Notes: a model not told the origin generated them from the sequence alone. Positions 35,992-44,386 are shown, numbered from the stretch's first letter. The stretch is DNA of 64,000 nucleotides from Agrococcus sp. Marseille-P2731 (GCF_900117395.1 NZ_FPEG01000002.1:821659-885658), one strand, 5' to 3'. A program made the numbers and translations.

Positions 35992-36717
35992 TCAGGCGGT
36001 CAGCCCCAGCTCGTCCATGCGGCGCGTGTGCGAGGCGACGATGTCGTTGAACGCCGGTTCCAGCCGCTTCTGGCTCGGCACCGCGCGACCGGTCTCGTCG
36101 AGCCCGTTGACCGCGAGGTACATCTGCAAGAGGGTGTCGCCGACCAGCCGGCGCCCCCACACGGCCATGCGGTCGGAGAGCCGCGGCGTCGCATCGATGG
36201 CCTCGCGCAGCAGGCGCACGAGGTGCGGATGCGCGCTCTCCCCGCGCAGCGCCCGCAGCATCGCGTCCTGATCCTGCTCCGGCAGACCCGGCACGATCGC
36301 GACGAAGAAGTCCTCGAGCAGGCCGGAGGCGACGTGGATCGCCAGCAGCTGCTCGTACCAGTCGGCGCCCTCGATCGCGCTGGAGAACTGGTGGATCGAC
36401 TCGACGAAGGGGCGGATCGCCTCCTCGGGGTCGACGCCCTCTCCCTCGAGGATGCGCGCGAAGGCGCTCGCGCGGCTCGCGTGCATCCGCACGACCTCGG
36501 CGAGCTCGGTGCGCGCGGCGAGCGTCGGCGCCTGGTCGAGCACGCGGCCCGACTTCACGACCAGCTCGAGCTCGAGCCCGAGGGCCTGGCCGACGAAGGG
36601 CACGAGCGCAGGGCGCACGTCCGAGAGCAGCACGCGGTCGCCGACGACCGGCACCCGGTGCTGCCGGAGGAGCTGGCGCGTCACGTCGCGCGGCGTCCGA
36701 TCGAACCACTTCACCAC
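35992..36717 (-). CDS. Ferritin-like fold protein (MiaE-like group)
   Basis: 241 aa, almost fully helical, belonging to the actinobacterial ferritin-like proteins usually encoded beside a DEAD-box helicase. Possible di-iron or helix-pair residues are in FSSAIEGADWYEQLLAIHVASGLLED, with a later helix RMAVWGRRLVGDTLLQM; I cannot confirm complete ExxH pairs, so metal binding is uncertain. Two GTG codons stand at the start; I use 36717, 7 nt after TAGACT. It is divergent from the helicase gene. Confidence 0.75.
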   Translation of the reverse strand: MVKWFDRTPRDVTRQLLRQHRVPVVGDRVLLSDVRPALVPFVGQALGLELELVVKSGRVLDQAPTLAARTELAEVVRMHASRASAFARILEGEGVDPEEAIRPFVESIHQFSSAIEGADWYEQLLAIHVASGLLEDFFVAIVPGLPEQDQDAMLRALRGESAHPHLVRLLREAIDATPRLSDRMAVWGRRLVGDTLLQMYLAVNGLDETGRAVPSQKRLEPAFNDIVASHTRRMDELGLTA

Positions 36718-36724
36718 GGGAAGG

Positions 36725-36730
36725 AGTCTA
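36725..36730 (-). promoter_or_regulatory. -10 box of ferritin-like gene (leaderless)
   Basis: TAGACT on the minus strand, 7 nt before the GTG at 36717. Confidence 0.55.
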
Positions 36731-36765
36731 GGGGCGGTTCGGAACCCGCCGACGCATGCCGCCGC

Positions 36766-36771
36766 TAGGAT
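36766..36771 (+). promoter_or_regulatory. -10 box of DEAD-box helicase gene
   Basis: TAGGAT. It would start transcription near 36778, which lies after the ATG at 36756 and about 26 nt before the TTG at 36804. It therefore supports the TTG as the real start. Confidence 0.5.
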
Positions 36772-36803
36772 TGCCGGAGCATACGAACAGGTGGAACACT
36801 CCC

Positions 36804-38333
36804 TTGACTTTCCAAGATCTCAGCATCGACGCCGACATGGTCCAGGCACTCGCCGACCGCGGCATCCTCGAGCCCTTCCCCATCCAGCAGCAGACGATCC
36901 CGCTCGCGCTGTCCGGACAGGACATCATCGGCCAGGCGAAGACCGGCACCGGCAAGACCTTCGCCTTCGGCCTCCCCCTCTCGCAGCGGCTGGGCGAGAC
37001 GCCCGCGCCGGGCGTGCAGGCGCTCATCGTCGTGCCGACGCGCGAGCTCGCCGTGCAGGTGACCGAGGACATGGAGATCATCACCTCCAACCGTCCGACC
37101 ACGGTCGTCTCCATCTACGGCGGCAAGGCCTACGAGGGCCAGATCGACCAGCTGAAGGCTGGCGCCCAGATCGTGGTCGGCACGCCCGGCCGCCTCCTGG
37201 ACCTCGTGCAGCAGCGCATCCTCGACCTCTCGAACGTCAAGGAGATGGTGCTCGACGAGGCAGACCGCATGCTCGACCTGGGCTTCCTGCCCGACGTCGA
37301 GAAGCTGTTCTCGAAGGTGCCGGCCGTGCGCCACACGATGCTGTTCTCGGCCACGATGCCCGACGCCATCGTCGGCCTCGCCCGCCGCTTCATGTCGCGC
37401 CCGCTCCACATCCGTGCCGCCGGCGTCGACGAGACGATCGCGCAGGCCAACATCGAGCACATCGTCTACCGGGCCCACGCACTCGACAAGGACGAGGTCG
37501 TCTCGCGCATCCTGCAGGCGGAGGGCCGCGGCAAGACCGTCGTCTTCACGCGCACGAAGCGCGCCGCCTCACGCCTCACCGAGGAGCTCATCGACCGCGG
37601 CTTCCAGGCCGCTGCCGTGCACGGCGACATGAGCCAGGAGGCTCGCGAGCGCGCCATGGCGCAGTTCAAGGCCGGCAAGAAGGATGTGCTCGTCGCCACG
37701 GACGTCGCCGCGCGCGGCATCGACGTCGACGACGTGTCGCACGTCATCAACCACACGATCCCAGAGGACGAGAAGGCCTACCTGCACCGCGTCGGCCGCA
37801 CCGGCCGCGCCGGCCGCACGGGCATCGCCGTGACCTTCGTCGACTGGGACGACCTGCACAAGTGGGCGCTCATCGATCGCGCGCTGGAGTTCAACAAGCC
37901 CGAGCCGGTCGAGACCTACTCGTCGAGCCCGCACCTCTACTCCGACCTCAACATCCCGCAGGGGGTGAAGGGCCGGCTCACGACGACGCCGCCCCACAAG
38001 GAGGCCAAGCGCGAGGGCGTCGCACCTCGCTCCCGGGGTGGCGAGCGCGGCGGTCGCGGCAGCGAGCGCGCCGGTGAGCGCGCCGGTGAGCGCGGCAGCG
38101 AGCGCACTGATGAGCGCAGCACCGAGGGCGCCGAGGGCCAGCGGCGTCGGCGCCGCGGTGGCCGCGGGCGCTCCGGCGGCGACAGCGGGGCGGATGCTTC
38201 GCAGCAGCCCGAGGGCCGCGGCACGCACGACGGTGGTGGGGTCGAGCACCACGACGGCAACGCAGCTCCGCAGCGGCGGCGTCGGCGTCGTCGCACCGGT
38301 GGCGGCGGGGCCGCGCAGGCCCCCCAGAACTGA
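36804..38333 (+). CDS. DEAD-box RNA helicase
   Basis: 509 aa. The helicase core has the Q motif FPIQQQTIP, motif I AKTGTGKT, PTRELAVQ (Ia), TPGRLLD (Ib), VLDEADRMLD (II), FSATMP (III), VVFTRTKRAA (IV), ATDVAARGID (V) and HRVGRTGRAGR (VI). The C-terminal 110 residues are basic and repetitive (GERGGRGSER, then arginine tracts), a disordered RNA-binding tail. It probably unwinds RNA in ribosome assembly or decay. I choose the TTG at 36804, with AGGTGG upstream, over the ATG at 36756: the extra 16 codons have low third-position GC and lie before the expected transcript start. Confidence 0.93.
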   Translation: MTFQDLSIDADMVQALADRGILEPFPIQQQTIPLALSGQDIIGQAKTGTGKTFAFGLPLSQRLGETPAPGVQALIVVPTRELAVQVTEDMEIITSNRPTTVVSIYGGKAYEGQIDQLKAGAQIVVGTPGRLLDLVQQRILDLSNVKEMVLDEADRMLDLGFLPDVEKLFSKVPAVRHTMLFSATMPDAIVGLARRFMSRPLHIRAAGVDETIAQANIEHIVYRAHALDKDEVVSRILQAEGRGKTVVFTRTKRAASRLTEELIDRGFQAAAVHGDMSQEARERAMAQFKAGKKDVLVATDVAARGIDVDDVSHVINHTIPEDEKAYLHRVGRTGRAGRTGIAVTFVDWDDLHKWALIDRALEFNKPEPVETYSSSPHLYSDLNIPQGVKGRLTTTPPHKEAKREGVAPRSRGGERGGRGSERAGERAGERGSERTDERSTEGAEGQRRRRRGGRGRSGGDSGADASQQPEGRGTHDGGGVEHHDGNAAPQRRRRRRRTGGGGAAQAPQN

Positions 38334-38360
38334 CGCGCTCCGTCCCCGGCAGTGCTCGGT

Positions 38361-38394
38361 GAACGGCCGCTCCGCATGCGCGGGGCGGCCGTTC
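38361..38394. terminator. Hairpin terminator downstream of helicase
   Basis: Arms GAACGGCCGC (38361-38370) and GCGGCCGTTC (38385-38394) pair perfectly, and inside them CCGC/GCGG pairs around ATGC. It stands 28 nt after the helicase stop. The sequence is symmetric, so it could also stop leftward transcription from the PHP gene. Confidence 0.75.
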
Positions 38395-38430
38395 GCCTTG
38401 GCGGCCTCGCGGAGCGCGCGACGCGCTCCG

Positions 38431-38690
38431 CGCCCGAGCGGCGCCCCGCGTTCGCGTGGCGCCTCCCGTGCTCGAGCGGCGCCTCCCGCGCTCGAGCGGC
38501 GCCTTGCGTGCTCGAGTGGCGCCTTGCGTGCTTGAGTGGCGCCTCCCGCATGTGAGTGGCGCATTGCATCGCTGAGTGGCGCCTCGCGCATGTGAGTGGC
38601 GCCTTGCGTGCTTGAGTGGCGCCTCCCGCATGTGAGTGGCGCCTTGCGTGCTTGAGTGGCGCCTCCCGCATGTGAGTGGCGCCTCCTACC
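38431..38690. repeat. 20-bp-period tandem repeat array, about 12 units
   Basis: From about 38440 to 38683 the sequence repeats with an exact 20-bp period (the first step is 18 bp). The plus-strand consensus is GCCTYSCGYRYKYGAGTGGC. Each junction makes GGCGCC, lost once at 38558 (GGCGCA). A 40-bp pair of units is perfectly repeated at 38521-38560, 38601-38640 and 38641-38680. The units on the helicase side (38440-38520) are more diverged and GC-rich. The array fills the gap between two convergent genes. Since 20 is not a multiple of 3, it is not a coding repeat. Together with the hairpin it explains the stretch 38334-38690. Confidence 0.9.
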
Positions 38691-39689
38691 CTGGACGCCG
38701 GAGGGGGAGCGCGCGGCGCCCGGCGCGCCCGTCGGGCGGCCGCACACCGCGGACGCGCTGGTCTCGCCCGGCATGGCCGCCGACCGACGGGCCGCGAGGC
38801 CGGGCACCGCGACACCGTCGGTGGTGTGCTCCCCCAGCACGTTCGGCTTGCCGAGCCCGTGGTAGTCGCTCGAGCCGGTGACGAGGAGTCCCAGCCGCTC
38901 GGCGTCGCGGAGCAGCTGCGCCCGGTCAGCGTCGTCGTTGTCGCGGTGCCAGACCTCGACCCCGCCGAGGCCGGCGGCCGCGAGGTCGCCGAGCGCGGCC
39001 AGGTGCATGACGGGCCGCCCGCGCGCACCCGGGTGCGCGAGCACCGAGACGCCGCCGGCGTCGTGGATGATCCTGATCGCCTCCTCGGGCGCCGGCGCCC
39101 GGTGCGGCTGGTAGTAGCCGCCCTGCCAGTGCAGGATGCCGTCGAACGCGGCCGATCGGTCGGCGACGATGCCGAGCGAGACGAGCGCGTCTGCGATGTG
39201 CGGCCGCCCGATGGTCGCGCCGGGCGCCGAGTGCTCCTCGACGTGCTGCCAGGTGAGCGGGTAGTCGCGACCGATGGCGTGCACCATGCGCTCGGCCCGC
39301 GTCACCCGCTCGGTGCGGATGCGCTCGCGCTCACCCATGAACGCCGCCGACTCTGGGTCGAGCAGGTAGCCCAGCACGTGCACGCTGGCCGGCCCGATCT
39401 GCGAGGAGAACTCGACACCGGGCAGCAGCGCGATGCCGACCTCGCGCGCCGCGTCGCTCGCCTCAGCCCAGCCCGAGACGGTGTCGTGGTCGGTGAGCGC
39501 GACGACGCCCAGCCCGGCCGCGGCCGCCGCGCGCACGACGTCGGCCGGCGCATCCGTGCCGTCTGACTCGCGCGAGTGCGCATGCAGATCGGCGGCGCCC
39601 GCGGCCGACCAGTCGAACGCCGCCGCAGCAGCCCACGCCGCCGCCGAACCGGGCGCCGCTGCTGCCTCAGGCACCCGATCTCGTTCCAT
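38688..39689 (-). CDS. PHP-domain phosphoesterase, no in-frame stop at its end
   Basis: The recognisable protein is about 334 codons. PHP metal motifs are DLHAHSRESDGT, ALTDHDTVSGW, LPGVEFSSQ, LAHPGA and GSSDYHGLGKPN. Such enzymes cleave phosphate esters; relatives act on nucleoside 3',5'-bisphosphates and 5' ends of short RNA. Coding character continues to about 38690, but no stop follows: the frame stays open through the repeat array to 37569, antisense to the helicase gene. A TAG at 38686-38688 is out of frame by one base. I end the feature where the array begins. The ATG at 39689 has TAGGCT 6 nt upstream. Confidence 0.75.
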
Positions 39690-39695
39690 AGCGCC

Positions 39696-39701
39696 AGCCT
39701 A
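39696..39701 (-). promoter_or_regulatory. -10 box of PHP gene (leaderless)
   Basis: TAGGCT on the minus strand, 6 nt before the ATG at 39689. Confidence 0.6.
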
Positions 39702-39762
39702 CGCGCGGCGACCGACGGCCGCCGCGCGCCGGTGCGCAGAGCCCGCGCATGGCAGCATCGCC

Positions 39763-39768
39763 TACGCT
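39763..39768 (+). promoter_or_regulatory. -10 box of EEP-family gene (leaderless)
   Basis: TACGCT, 6 nt before the GTG at 39775. Confidence 0.55.
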
Positions 39769-39774
39769 CGCATC

Positions 39775-40797
39775 GTGCTCGCGATCCTCGGCTGGCTGCT
39801 CGCCATCGTCATCGCCGCGTGCCTGGCGCTCGCGGCGTGGCCGCAGGCGCTCGGCCTCGAGCAGGCGCCCGTGATCGCGCAGGTCGTCTCGATGCGCATC
39901 GGCGTCGTCGGCATCGCGCTCGTGCTCCTGCTGCTGTTCCTGTGCTTCGTCGGCTGGCGACGGGTGCGCCCCTTCGTGCTGGGCGTGGTCTCGCTGCTGA
40001 TCGTCTTCGCGCTCGTCTCCACGGGCATCCACGTCTCGCGCGGGCTGGACGCGTCGCAGTCGGTCGACGGCTCGGGCGACGACCTCGTCGTGCTCACGTG
40101 GAACACCCTCGGCGACGAGCCGGGCGTCGACGAGATCGCCCGCATCATCGACGAGACGGGGGCGGATGCGGTGATGCTGCCCGAGACGACCCTCACGACG
40201 GGCGTCGCGGTCGCCGAGCTGCTGCGAGCGGCGGACAAGCGCTTCTGGGTGCTCACCAACGGCTACTCCCCCGCCTACGGCGCGCTCAACACCACGCTGC
40301 TCGTCTCCGCCGAGCTCGGCCGCTACACCGCCGACCAGGAGGTGGGCGGCACCCGCACCCTGCCGACGGTGGTCGCCCGCCCGCAGGACGGTGACGGACC
40401 GGTGTTCGTCTCGACGCATCCCGTCGCGCCGGTGCCGCAGCAGATGCGCAACTGGCGCGCCGACCTCGAGTTCGTCGCTGGGCTCTGCGACGGCTCCGAC
40501 TCCGTGATCATGGGCGGCGACTTCAACTCGACCGTCGATCACTGGTGGGCGCACCGCGCAGCGCTCGCGGACGGCACCATGGGCGACCTCGGCGTGTGCC
40601 GGGACGCGGCATCGGCGGTCGGCGCGGGCGCGGTCGGCACGTGGCCGACCTGGGCGCCGCCGTGGCTGGGGGCCAACATCGACCACGTCGTCGCGACCTC
40701 CGACTGGACGCCCGTCTCCGCCCGCGTGCTGACGGGCCTCGACGACTCGGGCACCGATCACCGCCCGGTCGTCGTGCAGCTGCGCCGCACCGGCTGA
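39775..40797 (+). CDS. Membrane-anchored endonuclease/exonuclease/phosphatase protein
   Basis: 340 aa. Three hydrophobic helices (about residues 1-20, 38-60 and 68-90) are followed by an EEP (DNase I-like) domain, probably outside the membrane. Motifs are VLTWNTLGDEPG (metal asparagine), VMLPETT (glutamate), FVSTHPVAP (histidine), MGGDFNSTVDHW (D-x-N) and, at the end, NIDHVV and GTDHRPVVVQL (catalytic D-H). The substrate may be phospholipid, nucleic acid or another phosphodiester. Confidence 0.85.
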   Translation: MLAILGWLLAIVIAACLALAAWPQALGLEQAPVIAQVVSMRIGVVGIALVLLLLFLCFVGWRRVRPFVLGVVSLLIVFALVSTGIHVSRGLDASQSVDGSGDDLVVLTWNTLGDEPGVDEIARIIDETGADAVMLPETTLTTGVAVAELLRAADKRFWVLTNGYSPAYGALNTTLLVSAELGRYTADQEVGGTRTLPTVVARPQDGDGPVFVSTHPVAPVPQQMRNWRADLEFVAGLCDGSDSVIMGGDFNSTVDHWWAHRAALADGTMGDLGVCRDAASAVGAGAVGTWPTWAPPWLGANIDHVVATSDWTPVSARVLTGLDDSGTDHRPVVVQLRRTG

Positions 40798-40825
40798 GCC
40801 CGCCACGAGCATCAGCGCCCGGGCG

Positions 40826-41572
40826 TCAGGGGCGAGGGGCGGCGAGGTCGTCGCGGTCGGAGGGCGCGGGCACCAGCTCGTCGATCGCGGCCAGCACGGC
40901 GCGCGCGGCCTCCCGCGTCGCGAGCGGGCGGAAGTGACCGTTCGCGCGCAGCCGCACACCGGTGACGCCCTCGGGGATCTGGTTCTCGGGGATGTGCGGG
41001 TCGATGCCCGGCAGGATCACGCGGATGCGCAGGTCGGCGCCGCGCTCCGCCGCGAGCGCGAGCAGCCGCTCGTCGGTCGGGTCGAACTCGCGGATGGCCG
41101 GCACCCGCAGCAGCAGCCTCGCCCGGCTCGAGCCCGCGAAGGGCGTCGCGAGCGCGATCAGCCCGGCAGGCTGCGGCGTGGTCGGCTCCACCGCGCGGTC
41201 GATGAGCAGCCGCTTGCCGGAGAGCCCGCCCTTGGAGTGCCCGACGAGCACGACCTGCGCGTGCGGATGCGCGGCGGCGACCCGGTCGAGCGCGGCACCC
41301 ACGATCACCGCCGCCTCGCGCACGGGCACCGTGTGCCGGTCGAGCTCCGGCAGGAAGTGCACGGCGTGACCGGCCGCCACCAGGTGCCGAGCGAGCGGCT
41401 CCATGAACGGCCAGCGCTCGATGACGCCGGGGATGAGCACGACGTGGACCCGAGCGCCCGGCATGCCCCGCAGGCGCGGCGGGCGCGGGTCGAGCGTCGA
41501 CCGCACGTGCATGCGCGCGGCGAAGGCGTAGTCGCGCGCCCAGACGGCGACCTCCCGCGGCGTGATGCTCAT
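40826..41572 (-). CDS. Alpha/beta hydrolase (lipase-like)
   Basis: 248 aa. The oxyanion-side motif is VVLIPGVIERWPFM, and the nucleophile elbow is GHSKGGLSGK. Aspartate and histidine candidates are in ILPGIDPHIP and ANGHFRPL. The GHSKGG elbow recalls cutinase/lipase-like esterases. There is no signal peptide. The ATG at 41572 overlaps the stop of the preceding hydrolase gene (ATGA), giving a two-hydrolase operon. Confidence 0.8.
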   Translation of the reverse strand: MSITPREVAVWARDYAFAARMHVRSTLDPRPPRLRGMPGARVHVVLIPGVIERWPFMEPLARHLVAAGHAVHFLPELDRHTVPVREAAVIVGAALDRVAAAHPHAQVVLVGHSKGGLSGKRLLIDRAVEPTTPQPAGLIALATPFAGSSRARLLLRVPAIREFDPTDERLLALAAERGADLRIRVILPGIDPHIPENQIPEGVTGVRLRANGHFRPLATREAARAVLAAIDELVPAPSDRDDLAAPRP

Positions 41573-42363
41573 CCGACGAACTCCTCGAGGATGGCGGCCA
41601 GGCGGTCGGCGCCCGTGACGATCGATTCGTGCCCACAGTCCTCGATGGTGCGCAGCGCCCCGTCGGGCAGCGCATCCACCACCTCGTGCGCCCAGTCCGG
41701 TGGGCAGACGCGATCCTGATCGCCGCGGATCACGAGCGCCGGCTGCACGATGTGCGGCAGCGGGGTCCGGAGGTCGTGCTCGAGCATCGTGCGCAGCTTG
41801 CGGAGGTACCAGCGCGGGCCTGCCCGCAGGTAGAGCCGCGCTCCCACGGCGATGACGATCGGGGGGTCGTTCCTGAGGTCCTGCACCATGCGCAGCCCCT
41901 GCTGCCACGCAGAGCGCTCGGCCGGGTTCACGGTCGGGGACACGAACGCGACGCGCTCGACGAGCGCGGGATGCCGCGCAGCGACCTCGGCGACGATCTG
42001 CGCGCCCATCGAGTGGCCGACGAGGATCGCCGGCGTCTGCACGAGGGATGCGAGCGCCGCGGCCACGAGGTCGGCGAGCTCCACCATCGGCAGCGAGGTG
42101 GCCGGTTCGGGTGACTGCCCGAAGCCGGGCAGGTCGAGCGCGACGACGTCGAACGATCGCGACAGCTGCGCCCGCAGCATGCCGAAGGACTGCTGCCCCA
42201 TACCGAGCCCGTGCACGAGCACCACCGTCGGCGCTCCCGCCCTGGCCCAGCGGTGGAGCAGCACGACGTGATCGCCCTCGACGTGTGCCGCGACGCTCGC
42301 CCCCGACGCTGCATCGGTCGCGGCGCGCCACTCGGCGAAGGTCGGCCGCGGCGCTGTTCTCAT
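41569..42363 (-). CDS. Alpha/beta hydrolase
   Basis: 264 aa. It has VLVHGLGMGQQSFG (oxyanion loop), LDLPGFGQS, nucleophile elbow GHSMGAQI, aspartate in IRGDQDRVCP and histidine in EDCGHESIV. This is the classic fold of hydrolases cleaving esters or C-C bonds; the substrate is unknown. The ATG at 42363 has TACCCT 6 nt upstream. It is first in a two-gene operon. Confidence 0.85.
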   Translation of the reverse strand: MRTAPRPTFAEWRAATDAASGASVAAHVEGDHVVLLHRWARAGAPTVVLVHGLGMGQQSFGMLRAQLSRSFDVVALDLPGFGQSPEPATSLPMVELADLVAAALASLVQTPAILVGHSMGAQIVAEVAARHPALVERVAFVSPTVNPAERSAWQQGLRMVQDLRNDPPIVIAVGARLYLRAGPRWYLRKLRTMLEHDLRTPLPHIVQPALVIRGDQDRVCPPDWAHEVVDALPDGALRTIEDCGHESIVTGADRLAAILEEFVG

Positions 42364-42369
42364 CCCTCC

Positions 42370-42375
42370 AGGGTA
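42370..42375 (-). promoter_or_regulatory. -10 box of hydrolase operon (leaderless)
   Basis: TACCCT on the minus strand, 6 nt before the ATG at 42363. The six bases between them (GGAGGG) are too close to the ATG to act as a normal ribosome site. Confidence 0.5.
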
Positions 42376-42422
42376 GGACGGCGTGCCTGCGAACCCGCTC
42401 CCCCGGCCCTCATCCGCAGGGC

Positions 42423-43751
42423 TCACGGCGCCGGGTGCGCGTCCGCATCGGGCAGCTCCCGCATGGCCCAGAACGGCCCGATCACAACGCAGAGCGCCGA
42501 CAGCAGCTGCCCGACCGCGGCGATCCACATCGTCGGCACGACGCCGAGCCAGGTGCCGAGCACGCCCGCGAGCAGCGCCGCGATCGGCATGACGCCCCAG
42601 ACGCAGAACCGCACGGATGCGTTCATGCGGCCGAGGAGGCGCGGCGGCGTGATGCGCTGCCGGAAGGTGACCTGGGTGATGTTGTAGAGGAGCACGGTGA
42701 AGCTGCCGATGAAGCCCTGCACGACGAGCAGCGGGAAGGCGACGGCCGGAAAGGTCGCGGCGAGCGGCAGCATGCAGGCCACCGCGCTGAACGCGATGGC
42801 GCTCGCCGGGATCGCGCGCGCCTCACCGATCCAGCGCACGATGTGGGGCGTCGCGACCGCGCCGGCCAGGCCTCCGATCGAGCCGAGCGCGAAGATCACG
42901 CCCATCGCCGCCGGCGTGAGGCCGAGCTCGCGCAGCAGGAAGATCGGGAGCATCGTGAACGAGATGGTGCTGAAGAAGTTCGAGATGCCGGTCGTGCCGA
43001 CGATGCGCAGCAGCAGCGGATTGCCGAACACCCAGCGCAGTCCCTCCGCGATCTCGGTGAGGATCGGGCCGCGGTCCTCGGCGGCGCGCGGCTCCTCGTG
43101 GTCGCGCGTCAGCAGCAGCGCGACGAACGAGGCGATGTAGGTCACGACGGTCGTCAGGATCGCGAAGGGTGCGCTGACGATGCCGATCAGCCAGCCGCCC
43201 AGCGCCGGCCCGCCGATGTTCGCGAGCTCGCGGGTGGCCTCGAGCTTGCCGTTCGCCTCGGCGATCTGCCCCGGCCGCACGAGCGAGGGGATGATGCTCT
43301 GGTACGAGACGTCGAAGAAGACGGTGGCGACCCCGACCACGAGCGCGACGACGTAGAGGTGCCACATCTGCAGCGAGCCCGCCCACCAGAGCAGCGGGAG
43401 CGCCAGCAGCGCGGCCGCCCGCACCGCATCCGCCCAGATCATCACGCGGCGCTTGCGCATCCGGTCGATCCAGGCCCCGGCCGGCAGGCCGACGACGAGG
43501 AAGGCGGCGACGCCGGCGGCGTTCAGCAGGCCGACCTCGAGCTCGCTCGCCTGGAGGAGGAGCACGGCGAGCACGGGGATCGCGAGCTCGGTCACCTGCG
43601 AGCCGACCTGGGCGAGCGCCTGCCCAGACCACATCGTCAGGAAGTTGCCGTCGCGCCACAGCGAGCCGCTGGTCGCGCCCGGCACCGCCGTCGGCTGGTG
43701 CGGCTCGATCGGCTCGCTGGCGGCTGCGCTCGGCACCTCTGATTGGGACAT
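42423..43751 (-). CDS. MFS exporter (MefA/enterobactin-exporter-like)
   Basis: 442 aa with 12 predicted membrane helices in the MFS_3 (EntS/MefA-like) pattern: SLWRDGNFLTMWSGQALAQVG in helix 1, AGAWIDRMRKRRVM after helix 2 and VTFRQRITPPRLLGRMNA in the second half. Such proteins export drugs or siderophores. The ATG at 43751 lies inside a GATTGG-N6-CCAATC inverted repeat, with CATACT as -10 box 7 nt upstream. It is divergent from a winged-helix regulator that probably controls it. Confidence 0.88.
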   Translation of the reverse strand: MSQSEVPSAAASEPIEPHQPTAVPGATSGSLWRDGNFLTMWSGQALAQVGSQVTELAIPVLAVLLLQASELEVGLLNAAGVAAFLVVGLPAGAWIDRMRKRRVMIWADAVRAAALLALPLLWWAGSLQMWHLYVVALVVGVATVFFDVSYQSIIPSLVRPGQIAEANGKLEATRELANIGGPALGGWLIGIVSAPFAILTTVVTYIASFVALLLTRDHEEPRAAEDRGPILTEIAEGLRWVFGNPLLLRIVGTTGISNFFSTISFTMLPIFLLRELGLTPAAMGVIFALGSIGGLAGAVATPHIVRWIGEARAIPASAIAFSAVACMLPLAATFPAVAFPLLVVQGFIGSFTVLLYNITQVTFRQRITPPRLLGRMNASVRFCVWGVMPIAALLAGVLGTWLGVVPTMWIAAVGQLLSALCVVIGPFWAMRELPDADAHPAP

Positions 43752-43758
43752 GCCAATC
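43741..43758. promoter_or_regulatory. Putative operator in MFS/ArsR divergent promoter
   Basis: GATTGG and CCAATC form perfect 6-bp arms with a 6-bp spacer that contains the MFS start codon. The second arm is part of CAATCAGTATG (43754-43764), repeated as CAATCACTATG at 43785-43795, 31 bp away (about three helical turns), next to the regulator's own -10 box. This layout suits a dimeric regulator acting on both genes. Confidence 0.55.
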
Positions 43759-43764
43759 AGTATG
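43759..43764 (-). promoter_or_regulatory. -10 box of MFS exporter gene (leaderless)
   Basis: CATACT on the minus strand, 7 nt before the ATG at 43751. Confidence 0.5.
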
Positions 43765-43791
43765 CGCCATCGATCGAAGAACCTCAATCAC

Positions 43792-43797
43792 TATGCT
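43792..43797 (+). promoter_or_regulatory. -10 box of ArsR-like gene (leaderless)
   Basis: TATGCT, 6 nt before the ATG at 43804. Confidence 0.55.
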
Positions 43798-43803
43798 CGA
43801 TGC

Positions 43804-44352
43804 ATGGCTGGCGAGCGAGAGCACCCCGGGGTCGAGAGCGGCGAGGACGACTCGGACGCCACGCTGCAGGCGAGGGCTCGCGCGCTCAGCTCTCCTCTGC
43901 GCCTGCGCGTGCTGCGCCTGTGCGCCTTCGAGGCGCGCACCAACAAGGAGCTCGCGGAGCTGCTCGAGATGAATCCCGGCACGATGCTGCACCACGTGCG
44001 CACCCTCGTGCAGACCGGCTTCCTCGCCGCCGAGCAGGAGCGCAGCGGCACCGGCGGCGCGCGCGAGGTGCCCTACCGCGCGACCGGCCGCTCCTGGAGC
44101 ACGCCGGTGCCCAACATCTCCCCCATCCTCATCGAGACCTTCCTGCAGCAGATCGAGGGCCTCGGCCCCGACGAGATCGACGTGGCGTGGATGGGCATGA
44201 AGCTCAACGCCGAGCACCGGGAGGAGTTCCAGCGGCGGCTCGCCGAGCTGATGACCGAGTTCAAGGATCGCGGCCCCGACGCCGACGGCGAGACGCTGGG
44301 CGCCTTCACCGCCGTCTACTCGGACTTCAACCCGGCGGCGCCAGGCGACTGA
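43804..44352 (+). CDS. ArsR-like winged-helix regulator
   Basis: 182 aa. The winged helix (about residues 25-95) reads ALSSPLRLRVLRLCAFEARTNKELAELL with recognition helix NPGTMLHHVRTLVQTG and a wing rich in charged residues. The C-terminal half is helical and acidic and may bind a ligand or pair subunits. It is divergent from the MFS exporter with only 52 nt between starts, the usual sign of local control. No metal cysteines are seen. Confidence 0.85.
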   Translation: MAGEREHPGVESGEDDSDATLQARARALSSPLRLRVLRLCAFEARTNKELAELLEMNPGTMLHHVRTLVQTGFLAAEQERSGTGGAREVPYRATGRSWSTPVPNISPILIETFLQQIEGLGPDEIDVAWMGMKLNAEHREEFQRRLAELMTEFKDRGPDADGETLGAFTAVYSDFNPAAPGD

Positions 44353-44374
44353 CGCATCCGCGCCGCACCGGTGC

Positions 44375-44380
44375 GAGACT
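44375..44380 (+). promoter_or_regulatory. -10-like box of aminopeptidase P gene
   Basis: GAGACT, 6 nt before the ATG at 44387; it departs from TANNNT at the first base. Confidence 0.35.
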
Positions 44381-44386
44381 GGTGGC

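Noticed and set aside
38431..38690. CRISPR array
   Set aside because: Units are contiguous 20-mers without unique spacers, no leader and no cas genes in the window.
38352..38890. Small plus-strand frames through the repeat array
   Set aside because: The 20-bp period keeps several frames open by chance; no ribosome site, and no protein family is recognisable.
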